Below are positions 19,729-28,114 of a stretch of 64,000 bases of DNA, one piece after another. The stretch comes from a gamma proteobacterium HTCC2207 (GTDB taxonomy: Bacteria; Pseudomonadota; Gammaproteobacteria; Pseudomonadales; Porticoccaceae). The position numbers and the translations under genes were made by a program. Numbering within the stretch: position 1 is the first letter of the stretch; every line of letters starts with the position of its first letter. The notes below the pieces were generated by a model. That model searched no databases. It was given only the letters and a program-made list of their open reading frames with translations, and was not told the origin of the DNA. The DNA lies in NCBI GenBank assembly GCA_000153445.1, contig CH672397.1, positions 478,930 through 542,929 on the forward strand, given 5' to 3'.

Positions 19729-20904
19729 CTATTTCGACAGCAGTTTCATCCCGTTTTCCAAACCGCCAAGCGTCAGCGGAAACATTTTGCCCTCGACTAA
19801 CTCCCGTAACATAAGGATAGATGGCGTGTAGTCCCAATACTGTTCCTGCACTGGGTTCAACCAAATCAATTTATCAAAACTTTTGGCCATGCGATCCATC
19901 CACACATTGCCGGGCTCCGCATTGTGATATTCAACACTGCCACCAGGGCTATTAATTTCATAGGGTGCCATAGAGGCATCGCCAACAAAAATCACTTTAT
20001 AGTCCGAGGTGTATTTATTCAGCAAGTCTTGAGTGGATATCTGCTCATCGCGACGGCGATGATTGTCTTTCCACACATAGTCATAGAGACAGTTGTGAAA
20101 ATAGAAATATTCTAAATGCTTAAATTCAGTTTTGGCCGCGGAAAAAAGCTCTTCACAGAGACGCACATAGGGATCCATGGAACCACCGATATCAAAAAAG
20201 ATCAGAACCTTGACCGCATTGCGGCGCTCGGGAACCATCTTGATATCCAACATGCCGGCGTTGCGCGCAGTGCTGCGAATCGTGTCATCCAGATCTAATT
20301 GATCTTCAGAGCCCTCGCGGGCAAACTTGCGCAAGCGCCGCAGTGCCACCTTAATATTGCGTGTGCCAATCTGCACCGAATCATCCAGATCTTTAAACTG
20401 GCGATCCTCCCACACCTTAACTGCACTGCCCTGCCCGCCTTCGCCACCGACGCGAATACCCTCGGGGTTAAAGCCGCCATTGCCGAAGGGCGAGGTACCG
20501 CCAGTGCCAATCCACTTATTGCCTCCCTCGTGCCGCTCTTTTTGCTCTTCGAGACGCTTTTTAAATTCTTCAATCAGTTTTTCTAGGCCACCGAGACTTT
20601 CAATCTTGGCTTTTTCTTCTTCGCTGAGATTTTTTTCAAACTCTTTGCGCAGCCAATCTTCGGGAATCAGTGCCTCAATAATGTCATCGAGGTTTTCAAG
20701 ATTTTTAAAGTAGGCACCAAAGGCCCGATCAAAGCGGTCATAGTACTTCTCGTCTTTGACCATAATCGTGCGCGACAATAGATAGAAATCATCTATAGAG
20801 GCGAAGGCGAGATTCTCTTCCAGAGCTGCCAGTAAATCCAGCAGCTCTCTGATCGAAACCGGCACATTGGCTTTTTTTAAGGTGAAAAAAAAGTTAATCA
20901 ACAT
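19729..20904 (-). CDS. VWA domain protein, CoxE-like
   Basis: 391 residues. The N-terminal part is helical and charged; a Gly-rich segment (about residues 125-160) leads to a VWA domain whose MIDAS-like motif reads DIGGSMD (about residue 245). Such proteins pair with MoxR ATPases to insert or remodel metal or protein partners. The client is unknown in this branch. It is encoded 12 bp after the MoxR gene, the usual arrangement. ATG at 20904. Confidence 0.9.
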   Translation of the reverse strand: MLINFFFTLKKANVPVSIRELLDLLAALEENLAFASIDDFYLLSRTIMVKDEKYYDRFDRAFGAYFKNLENLDDIIEALIPEDWLRKEFEKNLSEEEKAKIESLGGLEKLIEEFKKRLEEQKERHEGGNKWIGTGGTSPFGNGGFNPEGIRVGGEGGQGSAVKVWEDRQFKDLDDSVQIGTRNIKVALRRLRKFAREGSEDQLDLDDTIRSTARNAGMLDIKMVPERRNAVKVLIFFDIGGSMDPYVRLCEELFSAAKTEFKHLEYFYFHNCLYDYVWKDNHRRRDEQISTQDLLNKYTSDYKVIFVGDASMAPYEINSPGGSVEYHNAEPGNVWMDRMAKSFDKLIWLNPVQEQYWDYTPSILMLRELVEGKMFPLTLGGLENGMKLLSK

Positions 20905-20916
20905 AAGCGATAAACC

Positions 20917-21762
20917 TTATCGGGCTTCTCGCCGAGTCATAAATGCCAAGCGTTCCAGCAGGTGAACGTCCTGCTCATTTTTCAACAGCGCGCCGTAAAG
21001 CGGTGGAATCGCCTTGGTGGGATCGCGATTAGTCAGAATATCCTCAGGAATATCATCGGACATAACCAATTTGAGCCAATCGACCAACTCTGAGGTTGAA
21101 GGCTTTTTCTTGAGACCGGGAATCTTGCGCACATCGAAGAAGATATCCAGGGCTTCGTCCACCAGCGTCTTTTTAATCACTGGGAAGTGAACGTCGACAA
21201 TGCGTTTCATGGTGGTGCGATCGGGGAAGCTAATAAAGTGGAAGAAGCAGCGACGCAAGAAGGCATCTGGCAGCTCTTTTTCGTTGTTGCTGGTAATGAT
21301 CACGATTGGACGCTGTATCGCCTTAACTGTCTCGCCGGTCTCGTAGACATGGAATTCCATGCGGTCTAATTCCAGCAGCAGATCGTTAGGGAATTCAATA
21401 TCCGCCTTATCGATCTCATCAATCAAGAGTACAACCTGCTCGTCGGCAGTAAAGGCCTCCCACAGCTTACCCTTGTCGATATAGTTACTGATATCGTTGA
21501 CTTTTTCATTGCCCAGCTGCGAATCTCGCAGACGGGATACTGCGTCATATTCATAGAGACCCTGCTGTGCCTTGGTAGTCGACTTGATATGCCAGGAAAT
21601 AAGTCGCTTACCCAATGATTTGGCCACTTCTTCTGCAAGCAGTGTCTTGCCAGTTCCGGGCTCGCCCTTAATCAGTAATGGACGCTGTAATGTTACGGCA
21701 GCGTTCACGGCCATCTGTAGCTCTTCGGTGGCTACGTAGTTGTCTGTACCTTCGAATTTCAT
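20917..21762 (-). CDS. MoxR-family AAA+ ATPase
   Basis: 281 residues from the ATG at 21762 (MKFEGTDNYVATEEL matches the usual family start). Walker A GEPGTGKT is at 33-40 and Walker B VVLLIDEID about 65 residues later. A longer frame to a TTG at 21828 is unlikely. Works with the downstream VWA protein as a chaperone/remodelling pair; the function in vivo is not defined. Confidence 0.92.
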   Translation of the reverse strand: MKFEGTDNYVATEELQMAVNAAVTLQRPLLIKGEPGTGKTLLAEEVAKSLGKRLISWHIKSTTKAQQGLYEYDAVSRLRDSQLGNEKVNDISNYIDKGKLWEAFTADEQVVLLIDEIDKADIEFPNDLLLELDRMEFHVYETGETVKAIQRPIVIITSNNEKELPDAFLRRCFFHFISFPDRTTMKRIVDVHFPVIKKTLVDEALDIFFDVRKIPGLKKKPSTSELVDWLKLVMSDDIPEDILTNRDPTKAIPPLYGALLKNEQDVHLLERLAFMTRREAR

Positions 21763-21939
21763 AGAGTCTAAATCCACATTTTGAGTGATAAATAAGTTAG
21801 GCGAGCATAATAGATTAGAAATCAGCAAAAAAAATTCGCAATTCAGCGAACTTTATCAGCCAATCGCAGCCTCTTAGCCGTCTAGTAAAAACTGATGAGG
21901 CATGGTGCCAAGCATGGGGCACTGTCTTCAAGTGAATCT

Positions 21940-22016
21940 GAGGTTAACTATGACCGCGGAGTACCCGAGGGTGATCCTGAGATCTCTCCCATACGCTTGA
22001 GATAACAGGAAAGACA
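21940..22016. repeat. Degenerate copy of the intergenic 'gagatctc / cgagatgacagg' repeat family
   Basis: Contains gagatctctcc and ttgagataacagg, which resemble the inverted pieces of the repeats at 47466-47610 and 54110-54358. It sits directly 3' of the membrane protein gene that ends at 22017. Weak on its own; listed because the same words recur at two other gene ends. Confidence 0.35.
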
Positions 22017-22442
22017 TTATTTAACGGAGTTAGAAGACTGTTCAGCAACCAGATCAACTTCGCGAACACTGTCATCAGCATCGCTGGAGGACAACACTTT
22101 TTTGCCAAACAGCTTGGCCCATAGCAGACGTCCCACGGCATAAATCAACAATGCAAAAATCAGCACCGCAATAATCGGCGCCAAGCCACGCTGGAAGCCA
22201 TCATTGGCCCCGGAGAGCAAAACCCCTTCATAGACACTGACAAAGAACGCGGGTGCCAGATGCGCGTCATCTTGATAAGCGGTTACAGGCGTAAACAAAA
22301 AGGCTGCAGAGATAAGCAAAAAGATATGACGCACGGCGGCATAGCGAAGATTACGCAACAGATACCAAAGAAAAAACAGCAACAACAAGCCACCAATAGA
22401 ATAGGCGATCCAGCCCTGGAGATAATCTTCAGCTGTGTACAT
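22017..22442 (-). CDS. Conserved three-helix membrane protein, unknown function
   Basis: 141 residues. Hydrophobic helices at about 9-29, 37-56 and 85-109, then a charged C-terminal tail ending in a Ser/Glu/Val-rich stretch. No family motif is recognised. Its ATG (22442) is 2 bp after the ycgN stop, so it belongs to the rnd-ycgL-ycgN operon. Confidence 0.8.
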   Translation of the reverse strand: MYTAEDYLQGWIAYSIGGLLLLFFLWYLLRNLRYAAVRHIFLLISAAFLFTPVTAYQDDAHLAPAFFVSVYEGVLLSGANDGFQRGLAPIIAVLIFALLIYAVGRLLWAKLFGKKVLSSSDADDSVREVDLVAEQSSNSVK

Positions 22443-22444
22443 AG

Positions 22445-22888
22445 TTAATTAATCCATCTAATAATATGGTCTTCAATATCATCGTCATGCACATTGAGTT
22501 CCGATGTGACCTTGCCGCGCAATGATGCGCCGTAATTATGCATAGCTTCGCGATCACCAGTGCGCAGATGATGCCATTCAGGCAGTGGCTGACCTGCGGC
22601 TAAAAGCCTATAGGAACAGCTATGGGGCAACCACTCCAGTTGATTGACATTGCTGCGGTCAAGTTTAAGGCAGTCATCCACTACCTTGGTGCGCCCAGCA
22701 TAATCAGAACAGCGACAGGATTCAGTGTCGAGCAGCTGACAGCTGACATTGGTGTAATAAATTTCTTCAGTATCGGCATCCTCGAGCTTTACCAGACAGC
22801 ATTTTGCACAGCCATCACAGAGTGCTTCCCACTCGTCATCGTTCATTTCCGCAAGAGACTTGGTGTGCCACCAGGGCTGACTGGCCAT
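22445..22888 (-). CDS. ycgN: UPF0260 (YcgN) cysteine-cluster protein
   Basis: 147 residues with the CDGCAKCC motif at the N-terminal third and further cysteines spaced as in the zinc/iron-chelating UPF0260 family. Function unknown. Its ATG shares one base with the ycgL stop (TAATG), which indicates coupling. Confidence 0.92.
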   Translation of the reverse strand: MASQPWWHTKSLAEMNDDEWEALCDGCAKCCLVKLEDADTEEIYYTNVSCQLLDTESCRCSDYAGRTKVVDDCLKLDRSNVNQLEWLPHSCSYRLLAAGQPLPEWHHLRTGDREAMHNYGASLRGKVTSELNVHDDDIEDHIIRWIN

Positions 22889-23160
22889 TAGAGCTGCTCT
22901 TTCAATGGAATAGGCGGCGGTGGCATCTGCAGATAGAACCCCTGCCGACCAATATCATCCATCACTTTCACTACATCCGCGCGCGCGAGTTTCTTCGTCT
23001 CTGCCAATAGCATAGTGGTTACCAGCACTGGTGTGCCAAATTGATTTAACAGCGCCTCGGGAACCCGCTTGGTGCCATCTTCCCGCGCGACATAAAGATA
23101 CATCTCTTCTTTCTTCACGGTCTTATAAATATCACAGAGAACTTTACCGGCAATTTTCAT
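22888..23160 (-). CDS. ycgL: YcgL domain protein
   Basis: 90-residue YcgL-family protein (KTVKKEEMYLYV, then the PPPPIPLKEQL end). Function unknown; commonly next to rnd in gammaproteobacteria. Its ATG overlaps the rnd stop as ATGA. Confidence 0.93.
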   Translation of the reverse strand: MKIAGKVLCDIYKTVKKEEMYLYVAREDGTKRVPEALLNQFGTPVLVTTMLLAETKKLARADVVKVMDDIGRQGFYLQMPPPPIPLKEQL

Positions 23161-24281
23161 AGCGCATCACTGCTGTCTATCACTAACTGCAGAGCCGGAA
23201 TCACCATACTGCCCCGCCACCCATCTACCAGCCTGACCGGCCATACGCACTTACCTTCAACAGTTGTGCGCAGAATCGATTCAAGTTCTTTTTTGTTACA
23301 CATAAGTTCTTTAGGAATAGCCTGGTTTTCAGCCAATTCATTGATGCTGACGCGCATCTTTTTCATAACATCACTCACCGCGCGAGACAATGGCTGCGGC
23401 AGTTCATCAGGCAGATCATTGTGATCCACATTGGCGATTTCCTGCAGCACCTGTTCACCAAAACGTTTTACCGAGCGGGAATACCAGTCGTCAATCTGAT
23501 GCAGCTGGCTCATATGCGTTGGCTTATTATTCGCCAATTCTAGCAATACATTATCTTTCACTATATGGGAACGCGGTTTGTCCAGTGCCCGTGCCGCTCG
23601 CTCGCGCCATTCACAGAGTCGCTTTAAGACAGCCAATGACAACGCGTCAAGCCGCCATGCACCTTTTACGCGCAAATAATAATCCAGGGCCTCACGACGC
23701 TCTGCGGCAACCCGCTGAAGGTCGAGCATCTCTTCGGCAAACCAGCTTTGACGCTGCTGTTGCTCGAGTAACTCGAGCAACAGCTTATAAATTCTAAATA
23801 GATATAACACGTCGTCTGCGGCATAACGTTTTTGGCGATCGCTGAGGGGCCGAGCCAACCAGTCAGAACGCGTGTCTTCCTTGCCCAATTCAATCTGCAA
23901 CATATTTTCCACCAGGCGCGCATAGCCCATGGAATAGCCTATATTGACAATGCCCGCGGCAACCTGTGAATCGAACAATTTTTTGGGACGCACTGAGAGC
24001 ACCTGATCGAGCACCTCCAGGTCTTCGCCACAGGAGTGGAATACCAAGGTTAGCTGCGGCCCATTAAGCAACGCTGTTAGAGGCTGCAGTTGCTCTATGG
24101 CGGGTGTATCGATCAACCAGCACTGTTCTCCATCTGACAGCTGGATCAGCGCCAGCTTGGCGAAAAAGGTATCGCTGCGCATAAACTCCGTATCAATTGC
24201 CAGCTCGGTAGCATCCTGCAGCTGTTCACAGAGTTCAGCGAGCTGCTGGCTGTTGTCGATCCAGTGATTAATTGTTGTCAT
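23157..24281 (-). CDS. rnd: Ribonuclease D
   Basis: 3'-5' exoribonuclease that trims tRNA precursors. 374 residues. DEDD motifs: D30/E32 in AIDTEFMR, the HSCGEDLEVL stretch, and YAADDVLYL. The HRDC domain follows from about residue 215. ATG at 24281. Leads the operon rnd-ycgL-ycgN-membrane protein. Confidence 0.96.
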   Translation of the reverse strand: MTTINHWIDNSQQLAELCEQLQDATELAIDTEFMRSDTFFAKLALIQLSDGEQCWLIDTPAIEQLQPLTALLNGPQLTLVFHSCGEDLEVLDQVLSVRPKKLFDSQVAAGIVNIGYSMGYARLVENMLQIELGKEDTRSDWLARPLSDRQKRYAADDVLYLFRIYKLLLELLEQQQRQSWFAEEMLDLQRVAAERREALDYYLRVKGAWRLDALSLAVLKRLCEWRERAARALDKPRSHIVKDNVLLELANNKPTHMSQLHQIDDWYSRSVKRFGEQVLQEIANVDHNDLPDELPQPLSRAVSDVMKKMRVSINELAENQAIPKELMCNKKELESILRTTVEGKCVWPVRLVDGWRGSMVIPALQLVIDSSDAL

Positions 24282-24317
24282 TAGGGGTATGAGTTCCGTG
24301 ATCTATTGTTGTGATTC

Positions 24318-24347
24318 TAAAGCTCTTATTTTTAAAGCTCTTATTTT
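24318..24347. repeat. Two perfect 15-bp tandem copies 3' of recR
   Basis: taaagctcttatttt at 24318-24332 and 24333-24347, between the recR stop and the rnd start. Member of the gene-end tandem repeats of this window. Confidence 0.8.
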
Positions 24348-24358
24348 AAGTTCTGGCT

Positions 24359-24952
24359 CTAAAGTGATTTACGACTCTGCAAGGCCATATTCAAGGTGCC
24401 ACCATCGACATATTCCAACTCACCACCCATGGGGACACCATAGGCAATTCTCGATACCTCGACGCCCAGAGCCTTGGCCTTGTCGGCAATAAAGTGGGCC
24501 GTGGCCTCGCCTTCAACCGTTAAATTGGTTGCCAATATAAGTTCACTGATATAGCCGTTTTTAAGCCGTTCCACAAGCTGATCTATGCCCAGCTGCTCGG
24601 GGCCAATGCCATCAATCGGAGACAGGTGACCCAGCAAAACAAAGTACTTGCCACGAAAACTGCCTGCTTGCTCTATGGCATACAAATCCGCCGGATTTTC
24701 CACCACGCAGATCTGATCTGCAAGCCGACGTTCATTGCGACAGATGGCGCAGACCTCATGCTCGGTAAGCGAACGACACTGAGCGCAGCGGCCGACTTTT
24801 TCCACGGCTTCTACCAGTGACTCAGCCAAACGTGTAGCACCGCTGCGATCGCGCTCAAGCAGATGCAGAGCCATGCGCTGGGCAGACTTATTGCCGACAC
24901 CGGGCAATACCCGCAGTGCGTCAATTAATTGATCAATTACATTACCGTACAC
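24359..24952 (-). CDS. recR: Recombination protein RecR
   Basis: 197 residues. Helix-hairpin-helix region at the N-terminus ([20 protein letters not shown]), a C4 zinc finger (CAQC...CAIC), then a Toprim domain ([16 protein letters not shown]). Works with RecF and RecO in loading RecA at gaps. The start is GTG at 24952: an in-frame TAA lies 15 bp upstream and no ATG fits the family N-terminus. Order dnaX-ybaB-recR is conserved widely. Confidence 0.96.
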   Translation of the reverse strand: MYGNVIDQLIDALRVLPGVGNKSAQRMALHLLERDRSGATRLAESLVEAVEKVGRCAQCRSLTEHEVCAICRNERRLADQICVVENPADLYAIEQAGSFRGKYFVLLGHLSPIDGIGPEQLGIDQLVERLKNGYISELILATNLTVEGEATAHFIADKAKALGVEVSRIAYGVPMGGELEYVDGGTLNMALQSRKSL

Positions 24953-25008
24953 AGCGTGGCCCTGTAGTTAGGAGTTTCAATATGGTCTCTCTTTGGACAG
25001 AGAGCAGC

Positions 25009-25326
25009 TTAAAACGGCATCTTAAAACCAGCGGGTAAATTCATACCGCCGGTCATTTTACCCAGCGCATCTACGCTCTGAGCCTCGACTTTGCGCACCG
25101 CGTCATTCACTGCAGCGGCGAGAAGGTCTTCGAGAAACTCCTTATCCTCCATCATCAGAGATGGATCCAGAGTAACTTTACGTACATCATGACGACCGGT
25201 CATGGTCACTTTGACCATGCCTGCACCCGACTCGCCCGTCACTTCAGCATTGGCGGCCTGTTCTTGCATTTCTGCCATCTTGCCCTGCATCTGCTGGGCC
25301 TGTTTCATTAATTCGTTGATATCCAT
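25009..25326 (-). CDS. ybaB: YbaB/EbfC nucleoid-associated protein
   Basis: 105 residues, [21 protein letters not shown] start typical of the family. Small DNA-binding homodimer with tweezer-like coiled coils. Between dnaX and recR as usual. ATG at 25326 with GAGAG upstream. Confidence 0.96.
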   Translation of the reverse strand: MDINELMKQAQQMQGKMAEMQEQAANAEVTGESGAGMVKVTMTGRHDVRKVTLDPSLMMEDKEFLEDLLAAAVNDAVRKVEAQSVDALGKMTGGMNLPAGFKMPF

Positions 25327-25340
25327 GGGGCTCTCTTATT

Positions 25341-25378
25341 AATACTTTATCTTTTCAATACTTTATCTTTTCAATACT
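25341..25378. repeat. 16-bp tandem repeat 3' of dnaX
   Basis: aatactttatcttttc at 25341-25356 and 25357-25372, followed by a partial third copy, in the short gap between dnaX and ybaB. Confidence 0.8.
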
Positions 25379-25424
25379 GTGTTTTAAAAGTCGGTCTTAA
25401 AAACAGATCTCTAAAAACGGATGA

Positions 25425-27368
25425 CTAATCTATCGGTCGCACTGAACGCTCGTCGAGCTCACCATCGAAAAGCTGTTTAAATTTCACCACCGCAGGATCC
25501 TGATTAAGACTATCTACGGCCTCAACCAGGCGTTCAGCCTTCTCTCTAGTTGTCGCTGCGCGAGGCGTCTCCTTCTCTGCCACACCCAGAGTGATATCAA
25601 CGGTCACAGGCTGTTGAAAATAATCACTCAAGGCCTCACTAAATTGCTCTTGGTGAGGCTCGTCATAGAGGCTGTTGTGATCACTATCGATCAGAAAGTT
25701 AAGCTGCTGACCGCTGCGACCCAAATAGAGGCAGTGACTGGCAATCTCACCAAGAGATGCGCCAATACTCAGCTGGCGACGCAGCTGAATCCAATTGTCT
25801 GGCGTGAAACGCTCCAGCGGAATAGGAGCCGGTGCAGGGGCGGCCTCTGGTGTCTGCAACGGTGTCCTCTCCTGACTAGGCTTTTCACTGGCCTCCTCAA
25901 TCGTCTCTTTAATCGTCTCATCAACAGTCTCTTCGATAGGTTGCCCAACAGCTCCGTCAACCGTCTTTTGAACGGCCTCTTGAACACCGTCGTAACCAGT
26001 AGGTTGAACTGACTTTTGATAGACCTCGACCGGCGATTCAACCACTAATTGCGCTGTCGGTTCCACTGGCGCTGCAGTCACAGGCTTAACAGTGGATTCA
26101 GGGGCAGATACAGCTTCTGCAACAGCTTCAACCGCAGGTTCCAAGGGCGGTCTGTCATCGACAACCGCCGTGACTACCGCTTCAGGCTTTTTTCCGCTGG
26201 GCTCCACCTCCAAAGGAGGTGCTACAGCTGCACTAGCCTGCGCTTTTGCCACAGCCTTTGGACCGGAGCCAACTTGCGCCGAAGTCTGCGGACGAAATGC
26301 CAACGCCCGCAGCATAACCATTTCAAAGCCTGACTTGGCATCCGGAGAGAGCTGCAAATCTTTGCGCCCCAACAGACAAATCTGATAAAACAGCTGAGTG
26401 TCTTCACGACTTACCGCCGCGGCCAGGGCCAGTAGTTCAGTGTAATTAGCAACACCTTTATCCAGCGCCTCAGGCACCGTCTGCACAATCGCCACCTGAT
26501 GCCAGACCGACAAAATATCGGTTAGGGCTGCATCATAATCTGGCGCCTGTTCTGCCATACGACCAATTGCGGCAAGTAACTCTGTACCCGATCCGGAGAT
26601 TAACGCCTGACAAATATCCACCACATAGCTGCGTTCAATAGTGCCCAACATGGCACTGACTTCGCCCTCATTGACCTGACCGCCGCCATGGCCAATAGCC
26701 TGATCGGTAAGACTGAGAGCATCACGCATACTGCCATCGGCAGCCCGTGCCAGGGACCAGAGTGCCGCTTCTTCAAAGGGTACCTGCTCTTCACCGAGAA
26801 CAAACTGCAGATGCTCAGTAATACGCTCAGCACTGAGGTTTTTTAGATTGAACTGCAGACATCTGGACAACACCGTGATCGGCAACTTCTGCGGATCTGT
26901 GGTAGCAAACAAAAACTTCACATGAGGTGGCGGTTCTTCAAGGGTTTTTAGAAGCGCAGCAAAACTCGACTTGGAGAGCATATGCACTTCATCGATAAGA
27001 TAGATCTTGTAACGACCTCTAGATGGCGCGTACTGGACATTGTCCAGCAGCTCGCGCATATCATCTACGCCAGTACGAGATGCCGCATCCACCTCAATCA
27101 GATCAATAAAACGGCCTTCACCGATCTCAGTACAGGAGGAACATTCACCACAGGGAACTGAGCTAACGCCGACTTCACAATTGAGGCATTTAGATAGGAT
27201 TCGAGCAATGGTGGTCTTACCCACTCCCCTTGTCCCAGTAAATAGATAGGCATGGTGCAAACGGTCGTGATCGAGCGCATTGATCAACGCCTGTAACACA
27301 TGTTGCTGGCCAGCCATTTCGGCAAAAATACGCGGGCGCCATTTGCGGGCAAGTACTTGGTAACTCAT
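25425..27368 (-). CDS. dnaX: DNA polymerase III tau subunit (and predicted gamma by frameshift)
   Basis: Clamp-loader ATPase of the replicative polymerase. 647 residues as tau (E. coli 643). Walker A GTRGVGKT at 45-52; zinc cysteines C64, C73, C76 and C79; DEVHMLS Walker B. Domains I-III extend to about residue 365. A long low-complexity linker rich in Pro, Val, Glu and Thr (about 370-510) precedes the tau-specific C-terminal domain. Codons 392-394 carry an in-phase A AAA AAG slippery heptamer; a -1 shift there reaches TGA after one codon, giving a 395-residue gamma form. Confidence 0.97.
   Translation of the reverse strand: MSYQVLARKWRPRIFAEMAGQQHVLQALINALDHDRLHHAYLFTGTRGVGKTTIARILSKCLNCEVGVSSVPCGECSSCTEIGEGRFIDLIEVDAASRTGVDDMRELLDNVQYAPSRGRYKIYLIDEVHMLSKSSFAALLKTLEEPPPHVKFLFATTDPQKLPITVLSRCLQFNLKNLSAERITEHLQFVLGEEQVPFEEAALWSLARAADGSMRDALSLTDQAIGHGGGQVNEGEVSAMLGTIERSYVVDICQALISGSGTELLAAIGRMAEQAPDYDAALTDILSVWHQVAIVQTVPEALDKGVANYTELLALAAAVSREDTQLFYQICLLGRKDLQLSPDAKSGFEMVMLRALAFRPQTSAQVGSGPKAVAKAQASAAVAPPLEVEPSGKKPEAVVTAVVDDRPPLEPAVEAVAEAVSAPESTVKPVTAAPVEPTAQLVVESPVEVYQKSVQPTGYDGVQEAVQKTVDGAVGQPIEETVDETIKETIEEASEKPSQERTPLQTPEAAPAPAPIPLERFTPDNWIQLRRQLSIGASLGEIASHCLYLGRSGQQLNFLIDSDHNSLYDEPHQEQFSEALSDYFQQPVTVDITLGVAEKETPRAATTREKAERLVEAVDSLNQDPAVVKFKQLFDGELDERSVRPID
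26146..26211 (-). promoter_or_regulatory. Programmed -1 frameshift signal in dnaX
   Basis: Read on the minus strand: a Shine-Dalgarno-like GGAGGTGGAG at 26211-26202; 8 bases later the heptamer A AAA AAG at 26193-26187, in the correct phase (third base of codon 392 onward); after a -1 slip, GCC then TGA at 26184-26182. A downstream hairpin of 10 bp with one bulged base and a 3-nt loop (arms 26169-26160 and 26156-26146) begins 17 bases after the heptamer. These are the three elements known from E. coli dnaX. Confidence 0.8.
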
Positions 27369-27478
27369 AGAAGCGACGGCTTGTGAATCAAAAAGCCATT
27401 ATAGGGAGATAAGGCAAATATAAACAGAGTGCAGAGCGAGACAGTTGCCATCTGCAGCCCACCCAGCAGTTTTTAGAA

Positions 27479-28114
27479 CTAACCTTGCTCTACACGGCAA
27501 CCAAACTCTGCACCCGCATCCAAAAGCCACTGGGCCACATAGTCCGCAAAACTGCGCCTAATCACTAGATCATAGGAACCGTCAGGTCTATTGCTTACGA
27601 CCGCCGACGCTTTGGCAAAAGTGGTTTGCACTACCCGTCCTGCAGTAGGTTCTGCGCTGTCCCAAGCCTCAAAATCATAGACGCTGGATTTTTTAAGCAG
27701 AGTCGCAGCTGCGCTGCCGCGCATGTTGATCGAGGTCTGACCACCACTGACGTCAACTATCGATATATGGCCTTGCAGGGCCTTACGCATTGTTGCTTCG
27801 ATAACGGCTGCATCACCGCCAATCTCTACGATCAGCCATTCGCTGGGACCGAGCCAATAGATACTCGTATTGCCATTCCGGCTATAGGTTCCAGCAACTA
27901 AGGGTAGCGTTAGATTTAGCACTTTAGCCACAGCCAAGCAAAACTCGCTGTCTGCAGCATCGCCGCGCAGATTTAAATGGGCACTGAAAGGTGCTTCTTT
28001 AATCACTAAACCGCAGTCTGTTTGATCACTGAATAACGACCCCGGAACCGCGCTTTTATTAAACGCCCCGTGAAAATAATACAGCACTGATTCCTGCACA
28101 ATAGAGTTAGACAT
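27479..28114 (-). CDS. soxG: Sarcosine oxidase gamma subunit
   Basis: 211 residues, small subunit of heterotetrameric sarcosine oxidase. The ATG at 28114 overlaps the soxA stop by 8 bp and has GGGAG eight bases upstream. Longer frames inside soxA (to 28267) have no family support. The C-terminal part (LLKKSSVYDFEAW...VVQTTFAKASAVV) resembles the GcvT-like fold of SoxG proteins. Last gene of soxBDAG. Confidence 0.93.
   Translation of the reverse strand: MSNSIVQESVLYYFHGAFNKSAVPGSLFSDQTDCGLVIKEAPFSAHLNLRGDAADSEFCLAVAKVLNLTLPLVAGTYSRNGNTSIYWLGPSEWLIVEIGGDAAVIEATMRKALQGHISIVDVSGGQTSINMRGSAAATLLKKSSVYDFEAWDSAEPTAGRVVQTTFAKASAVVSNRPDGSYDLVIRRSFADYVAQWLLDAGAEFGCRVEQG

Noticed and set aside
25614-26333. 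Antisense ORFs over the dnaX linker
   Set aside because: They arise from the biased Pro/Glu/Val/Thr codons of the tau linker on the opposite strand.
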